This document shows, one piece after another, positions 58,010 to 64,000 of a stretch of DNA of 64,000 nt. The translations under genes were made by a program, and so were the position numbers. How positions within the stretch are numbered: the stretch's first letter is position 1; every line of letters begins with the position of its first letter. Under the pieces are notes generated by a model. It worked only from the letters and a program-made list of their open reading frames with translations. It searched no databases and was not told the DNA's origin. The DNA is from Pleurotus djamor. Lineage: Eukaryota > Basidiomycota > Agaricomycetes > Agaricales > Pleurotaceae. Location of the stretch: NCBI GenBank assembly GCA_029747585.1, contig JAPEVF010000039.1:31701-95700 (forward strand), written 5' to 3'.

Positions 58010-59681
58010 CTAGGTAGTAGGACAATATACCCCGATCGGCGTAGGCTTCCATCCGCTATGCTTGTCGGTCAGGCGCCACCCTGGGGCCACGAGTCTCGCA
58101 GAAACATCTTCATCGACGGGGCGATCGAGTGACTCTGTAGCGGCGGTATCGTAGACGTCAGTCGAAGATGTCAAAATTTCAAGGCGCCGAGTCATGACAC
58201 TCAGATCGTCGGCGTTCCATACCTACGAGATTGCGATCGGTGATCATGTCGAAGGGAAGGGAAATCAAACATACCGATGATGAGCCCTTCATAGGCGGCG
58301 TTGTATGTAGAATGGCATATGCAGCCGATAGTTCACTGTCGCACTCAGAAAGAGCATGGAGCAAAGAAGAGACTCTGTTGGCGGTCAAGTCGGGGACAGC
58401 TAGGAAAATATCAAAGATGGCATACGTTTTAGTTGCTTGTGTAGCCGAATCGGGGGCAGGCATGGCAGACTGGAACAAGGTCACATAAACATTTCTTCGC
58501 AGTTGCGTCGCATAATCTGGGTCTCCGAGTTCGATTTGATTAACTACCCAGATCACCCATCGGGCCAAACACTCGTCAAAGGAGGTACTTGAACTGGGCA
58601 TTGAATTGAGCGTCAGCGCGATCTTTTCGCAGAGGATAAGCGGTAGGTCTGGGTGATGCTCAAAGAGATGGCTGAGCAGAGGCGACCAGAGAGCAACAGA
58701 TGGAGAGGGTGGGAGGAATGCATCATCAGGGAACAGACGCTTCCTTCATGCAAACGATCAGCAGCCTCGAACCAAGTACAACGGTTGAAAAAACTGACTT
58801 TTTCGCCAAAGGCACGAGAATGCCTTTCTCAAGTAACACGTCCCCCAACTGTTCCAGTGCCCAACGTTCCCGCGGGTCAATCTCGTCATCGGAAATGTCC
58901 TCCTGTGTCGGGTCCAGCCCTCCAATTGTAATGTTCGCCGCGACCTTGGCCTCAGTCACCCAGCCCTCGACCTCCTTTAAGACGGATAAGATGTCGTGTT
59001 TGTATCGTGTCCGCAAAGACGCGTCTCTGACTGTCGATTTGACAAGGGTTTTGTACCGCTTCAACAGAGGTGTAAGTGGCCGAAGTGGCTTTCTCTGGGA
59101 ATCAGTGGTTGACGTCGGGTTCAAAGTAGGGATAAAGTAGTTGTTCAGGATCCATCCGAGGCTCTGTGAGGTGTCAGACGCGTTCAAGGCGCGAAGGTCT
59201 TGAACCAACACACCTCTGTAGTAGCTTGTCGAAGCAGCTCGAGACTAGGCAAGTCTTCATGGGTTGCGGCATGCCTGAGCTCTACCAGCCAAGGGGGAAG
59301 GCCCAATTGAGCTGCTATGGTCGCGATTGAACGGGCGTAGACACCAAGCTGAAGGGGGTCGACTAGTCCATTCACTAGCCTAATTAAAGCAGCGGCATAG
59401 CTCTGGCGCAGGGAAAGGTAGGAAGATGTGCTGGCCCCTACATTATCTTGCTGTGTTACCACCAGCAAAGCCAATGTGGACTCCAAAGCATGGGGTAACG
59501 CAGTAATCGCCTTCCACGCAGACAACTACGCCAGAAGATGGTAAGCAAATTTCAGTCTCAAGTAAACACACTGACTGACTCTCTGGATAGCCAAGACTGA
59601 GGAATCCTCAAAGAATATCCAATTACAAACTTGCTCGAGCTCCTCAAGCGAGCTCCAAGGGACTCTGCGCGGCAGTCTCAT
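58010..59681 (-). CDS. LAS1: Pre-rRNA endoribonuclease Las1 (HEPN fold)
   Basis: Starts MRLPRRVPWSSLEELEQVCN, the conserved Las1 N-terminus. The HEPN nuclease domain includes LRQSYAAALIRLVNGLVDPL and ends in VELRHAATHEDLPSLELLRQ, which carries the RHxxTH catalytic motif. The C-terminal region (LNNYFIPTL, FLAVPDL) ends KPTPIGVYCPTT. Las1 cuts ITS2 at the C2 site in complex with the kinase Grc3 during 60S ribosome maturation. It is divergent from the DUF7702 gene, with 292 bp between the starts. Confidence 0.93.
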
Positions 59682-59973
59682 ATTGCAAAAGATGTCTTGA
59701 CTCTTGGAGGCGACCTGGAGAAATTTTTGGCCCCTACAATGATCGGTGGCTCCCGATCAGCCCGGAGATAAGATAAGATAGGACGAAACACGCTGGGCGG
59801 CATGATGCAAGTTCAAACTCGAACCAACCGTCCCTTACTTCGCTTTACTTTCTCGTTCGAATTTCCCTGCGATACCTTCCTCCTCTCCTCGTCCTTTGAC
59901 GATACTCCCTACAACACGAACTTCGACGACAAATAATAAAACGAAACGATAGTATCGATTCGACGTCCCCACG
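59682..59973. promoter_or_regulatory. Bidirectional promoter with tandem GATA motifs
   Basis: Between LAS1 and the DUF7702 gene. GATAAGATAAGATAGG at 59767-59782 gives three consecutive GATA cores spaced 5 bp. Fungal GATA factors bind HGATAR, often paired. It also contains pyrimidine-rich CTTCCTCCTCTCCTCG near 59877, just upstream of the plus-strand start. Confidence 0.5.
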
Positions 59974-60978
59974 ATGCCGATTGACGAACGAGGCAGCATA
60001 GCTGCTGCAATGATTGCCTTCTATGTTCCCATTGCCGCGATCACCCTAGGCCTTATGGCTCGCTACGCACTAAGACGCGATGCAGGGTGGATGTTTTTGT
60101 TCATATTTTCATGGTGTACGTCATATCTCTCTCAAAGGTTTCGATTCTCAACTAACCACATTCCATGTTCGTATAGTACGAATCGCTGAAGGGGCCTTGT
60201 TGGTGGCAGGCCAGCTAGTAACGCCAACAATACCTGAGTTAATTCAGACGGTTTACGCGTTGGATGTTGGAGCCTTTCCGTTTCTCTACATGGCGACCAT
60301 AGGTTTCCTCGGACTCGTGTAAGTCACTCATAACAGATGCCCGCCACATAGACCGTTGAGCCGAGTTTACGACTTTTAGCGGCCAGCACTCCTTTAGTGA
60401 AAGTAACCGAACCATACGCTGGTTCAGGGCTATAGCATTACTGGCTGCAGCTGGGATTGCCATCTCTATCGCTGGTGCCGTCACCTCAAACGATGATGAT
60501 ATAGACAATCAAAATACCGGGCTAATCCTTCGACGCGTAGGAGCTGGAATCTACGCTGCTGTATGGATTATCCTCTTCATAACTCATATCATCTGTTATA
60601 CATACCGTTACCACCTTCGCCCGGAACGGAGACCTGTGAGTGTATACCAGTTCTATAAATATATAAAACGAACCTTGATGGCTGACAACATATCTTCCCC
60701 CCCCGCTCACCAACAAACCGACACAGCTTCTCCGAGGCACCACGGTGGCGCTGCTATTACTCGGTGTGCGTGCAGCTTTCTCCATCCTCAACGCATGGTC
60801 GTCCGCAGACGAACTCGGCACACGCCCTTCCTCGAATGCAACCCTTTCCAGGTTCAACGCAGCCACAGGAGACTGGGTATTGTGGCTGGTGATGGCTCTC
60901 ATTATGGAATATTGTGCGGTTGTCGTCTACCTTCTGACGAGCACCGTTATTCCGCGGCGGTGGTATGGAAAATTCTAG
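59974..60978 (+). CDS. Seven-transmembrane DUF7702-type fungal protein
   Basis: Starts MPIDERGSIAAAMIAFYVPI. Hydrophobic segments run through GWMFLFIFSW, EGALLVAGQL, GAFPFLYMATIGFLGL, RAIALLAAAGIAISIAGAV, GAGIYAAVWIILFITHIICY, ALLLLGVRAAFSILNAWS and WLVMALIMEYCAVVVYLL, giving about seven helices. The order and loop patterns (VRIAEGALLVAG, WSSADELG, FNAATGDW) fit the DUF7702 family of ascomycetes and basidiomycetes. No function is assigned to it. It has short introns near 60115, 60320 and 60635. Confidence 0.82.
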
Positions 60979-61162
60979 CCGTACGATCGCAGTTTATCTA
61001 GTTAAAGAACGATGCCTTCGTCATAACAAGCAAAAATTTAGTAGTCATGAATGTGTTGTCATTGAATGTGTGCGGGTATCGTTGTCTATGGATGTCTACA
61101 AGTACAGAATACAATGTTCATGTTAGTATACAACAAGTAGGGTAGCAATGCATTAGAAGGCT

Positions 61163-62810
61163 CTATGAGTAAGGATGCGGTGAGGGAAGGCGACCTTCTT
61201 CGACAATCCCTGTATGATACTCGTGAGGCGTTAGCTCTTGACGAGTTGTGGTAGTCATGGAGTCTGACAGGCAGGATAAACAGGCAGAACATCGGGTGGG
61301 TATTCTGGTACACGTACAATCCATGGTAGTAAAAGGTTGCGTGATCTGCAAGAATGCAGAGTCGAGTAGCACTTGATCAGAGTGGTTTGAGGTTTGTATA
61401 TTGGTGGTAGTAGCCTGGGTGTTGAGAAGGTGACTCATGCTGAGGATAAGTCGAGCACCCTGCGACGATTTAAGTGAGATCGCTGCCACAGTATCAAAAA
61501 AGCTCGAGGGGACTCACCGCGAATGGAGGAATAGCAATCACCCATCTGAGGATGGAACTCTCAATGAATATGGGATGTCATGACGTCAGGTTGATAGACG
61601 TACGAGTAGGCAACGCTAGCCATAGCCCCTTTGAGTAAAGCCATGCACAGCGTGTTCAGAGTGAGAATGACTGGAGGGAGATGATGGCCGATCAATATGA
61701 TGATCCCAAAGTACCCCAGAGTTCAATTGATGTACCGGGATATGGTGCAAGTTGGTGGGGAATGGAAGCAGGTAATGAACGCACCAAAAGGCAATGCAAA
61801 CACCCATATACCATCGCTCATGAAGCGCGAGATCACCGGCTGTCTCCCCCATCCATCTCGTAAAGCTTTGTAGAACTTGACCATAGTAAGCACGAAGAGA
61901 AGACTTTCAAACAGGATCGGCGGAATGCTATATAAAGAACCCGAAATGGAAGGATCAGTTGAGGATAGATGATGTCGTAACTGCCACCAATGCATCACGA
62001 ATCATGGATCACTTACAGGAACCCCGTCGCAGTGATGGGAAACCCCGTAATAACGCAGTGAGTCCCATAATCCATGCCTTCCAGGGAGATGCCAAAAAAT
62101 AACGTCATGGAGACGATTTCAATGGCAAACATGGTATAGAGGAAACGACGAAGATATCGGGTTCTATAGTAGAGCGCGATAACTGGTGGATCCGTTAATT
62201 CGGAGTCAGAGCGGCGGAGAAGATGAAGGGATATTGAGGCGCACCACGTAAGACCAACAGAACCTGCACCCCAATCATCAAAGCTTGGCTGGAGACAGCT
62301 TGAAAGGCCATCAAGAGGAGACATATCGGACGACTTGGAAATAATGGCGCGGCTAGCCCCATGGTAAGGATCGTCGCTACGCTTTGAAAGATTAGGAGGG
62401 TGAGATAGACATCTTCGAGAGAAGAAAGTCGCGACGTACATCTGCGCAACCACCGAGAAGTACCTCAAGAATATGTAGAGTGCCTTCAGACGAGTCCATT
62501 TGCCCCTAGGATACAGTCAGGATGAAGGTTGAAAGGATATGTGAACACGAGTCTGACTGCCAAATCTGTTCGACCTGTGAAGAGCTGATGAGTCCTTGCT
62601 CCTTTCTGNAGCTCGCGAACGTGAAAAACATACCTCCTGCTCAAACGCGATGATGATATCCCATACAGAAAATGCAAGTGCAGCCACTGAAAGGAGGAGA
62701 TAGTCAGNATCAATATCCGTGTACGCCTCGAGGCTGGGGTACGCACTTGCACTATAGTTGCATATCTGCAGGCCGGCGAGTTGATCATCTTGGACGGTGA
62801 CCAATACCAT
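61163..62810 (-). CDS. DUF6533 multi-pass membrane protein (basidiomycete family)
   Basis: Starts MVLVTVQDDQLAGLQICNYS. The diagnostic block is YLLLSVAALAFSVWDIIIAF, then after an intron KWTRLKALYIFLRYFSVVAQ, the DUF6533 core. Further helices follow: LIFQSVATILTMGLA, LYTMFAIEIVSMTLFFGIS, ILFESLLFVLTMVKFYK and FALPFG. The cytosolic C-terminus is Ser/Thr-rich and ends RLPSPHPYS at 61163. DUF6533 proteins are abundant in mushrooms and proposed to be receptor-like; no ligand is known. It is convergent with the DUF7702 gene. One N falls at 62707. Exon joins in the middle are approximate. Confidence 0.82.
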
Positions 62811-63520
62811 GAATGGACATCAAAGTGCTGGTTGGGGGTCGAACACAAAAACCCTGCGTCGATGGTTATGTTTTATAAGNCCCCAAGCAAAACAGATCAA
62901 TTGGGCCAAGCGCACACCCTGCCGACGTAAAATTTGATCGCCAATTGCCTCCAATTGCACCCATAAATTCGATCATCGGGGTCAACCTTGTCCGCGAATG
63001 GGGGCTGTACCAGCTAAGCCGAATAGTGTCTCAANCTCTGCGCGTCTCGTGCGACGAATACAAGGCTGTGAGGATTTGCATTCACATCGCAAGGAAAACA
63101 TTACAAACGAGGTATAGAATTGTAATAGCCTCATAGTCAAGCACCTCCTACTCCAATCGGTGAAACGTTGAACGCTATACTAGCTAGAAGGCGCTCCGGC
63201 TTAATTGAGCCATACATCCGTCTTCCCAAGCCAATCATACCCTAGCCAGCTTCGAGCTAGACTGGAGTTACTGCACCAGAAGCAAAAGAATTTGCAGGAG
63301 TGTAGTCGCGGTGTGGGTCGAAGAAGCGGAGGAAAGTTTTCTGCTTCCATGTGTGCGAGAGCTGCTGACATCAGCTATTCTCACGGGTCACTGCGTGATG
63401 GCCCTGCTTCAGATCACTCGGGACCCTGACCAGGGACCTCACCCCCTAAAATCGATCCTTGGGCCGCCCCTCATGATATCGCGTCTGCGTCTCCTGCTCC
63501 ACCATCTCAACCACGCCAAA
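62811..63520. other. Divergent intergenic region between DUF6533 and dienelactone-hydrolase-type genes
   Basis: 710 bp with no supported frame; three single N. It must contain both promoters. The 110 bp before 63521 read open but show no known family. Confidence 0.45.
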
Positions 63521-64000
63521 ATGTCTACCGCTACCGTGCACAACACAAACAAGGCTTGCTGCTCGGTTCCTCCAGTAGTCGGTCATAATTACGAACCGAA
63601 AGGCACCTTTGCTGCTCATGGTGACTTTAAGAATGTCTACGTGACCGGTCCCAGTGATAGTCCAAACGCCATCGTCTGCGTTTTTGATATCTTTGGGTAA
63701 GCTCGAGTTTCACTTTCTAATAGCTCAAATTCTAAGCACTGCCGATGTTCTGTAGGTATTTTCCGCAGACTCAACAAGGCGCGGATATCATTGCATCGGC
63801 ACTAAAGACCAAAGGCGCGTCATGTGTCGCATATGCGCGTGCTATGCTAACCATTTATGCTGTAGTATACATGCCCGATTTCTTCGAACCTGGGACTCCC
63901 TATCCTCTCTCCAAATTCCCGCCCAAGACAGAAGAGGATCAACAATCACTCCAAGACTTCTTCGGTGGCCCAGCCCAGCCACAGAAGACCAGAGATCAGT
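63521..64000 (+). CDS. Dienelactone hydrolase family protein (partial, runs off window)
   Basis: Starts MSTATVHNTNKACCSVPPVV with YEPKGTF, then NVYVTGPSDSPNAIVCVFDI FG at an intron, and YFPQTQQGADIIASALKTKG. After a further intron comes YMPDFFEPGTPYPLSKFPPK. This order is that of the fungal DLH/carboxymethylenebutenolidase-like family (alpha/beta-hydrolase). The catalytic Cys or Ser elbow lies beyond the window end, so activity cannot be judged. The join near 63818-63869 is uncertain. Confidence 0.82.

Overview
The window is nuclear DNA from a filamentous basidiomycete, most likely an Agaricomycete. The evidence is dense genes on both strands, many GT-AG introns of about 50-60 nt, and families typical of mushrooms: DUF6533 and DUF7702 membrane proteins, an F-BAR RhoGAP, a GPI-type secreted glycoprotein, and a multi-copy single-pass receptor-like family. 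No rRNA, tRNA, CRISPR or prokaryotic features were seen. Sequence from about 28.9 to 44 kb is peppered with N and holds one 483-base gap (41961-42443), so frame breaks there need care.

Layout. 0-5 kb: two tandem paralogues of an unnamed receptor-like membrane family. The first is split by a 1.7 kb non-autonomous DNA transposon with about 267-bp terminal inverted repeats; a third paralogue lies at 40.5-41.6 kb. 5-11 kb: ATP11 (F1-ATPase assembly), an atypical SDR/NAD(P)-binding protein and a large F-BAR/RhoGAP protein. 11.6-18.2 kb: a full-length ABCC (MRP-type) transporter. 19-23 kb: an HhH-GPD DNA glycosylase and a PIF1 helicase with an RNase H1 N-terminal-like domain. 23.4-25.1 kb: a secreted GH16 glucanase. 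26.8-30.5 kb: VAC8, divergent from an acyl-protein thioesterase. 31.5-32.8 kb: an HMG-box regulator. 33-39 kb: three housekeeping genes on the minus strand, the CCA-adding enzyme, ROK1 and PRPP synthetase. 39.2-44 kb: a GPI-anchored secreted protein, the third receptor-like paralogue, a gap and two poorly resolved small genes. 44.3-50 kb: ERG5 (CYP61), a BRCT-like hypothetical protein and a second cytochrome P450. 51.2-57.7 kb: acetyl-CoA transporter (SLC33A1 type) and a GYF-domain protein. 58-62.8 kb: LAS1 divergent from a DUF7702 protein, then a convergent DUF6533 protein. At 63.5 kb a dienelactone-hydrolase-type gene runs off the end.

The genes are mostly independent housekeeping loci, with no evident biosynthetic cluster. 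Three points stand out. The receptor-like family combines a conserved Cys-x2-Cys ectodomain with a conserved cytoplasmic PPxY tail. VAC8, predicted to be palmitoylated, shares a promoter with a predicted depalmitoylase. Several gene models depend on unusual splicing: a 21-nt microexon in the F-BAR domain and a GC-AG intron next to the VAC8 lipidation motif.
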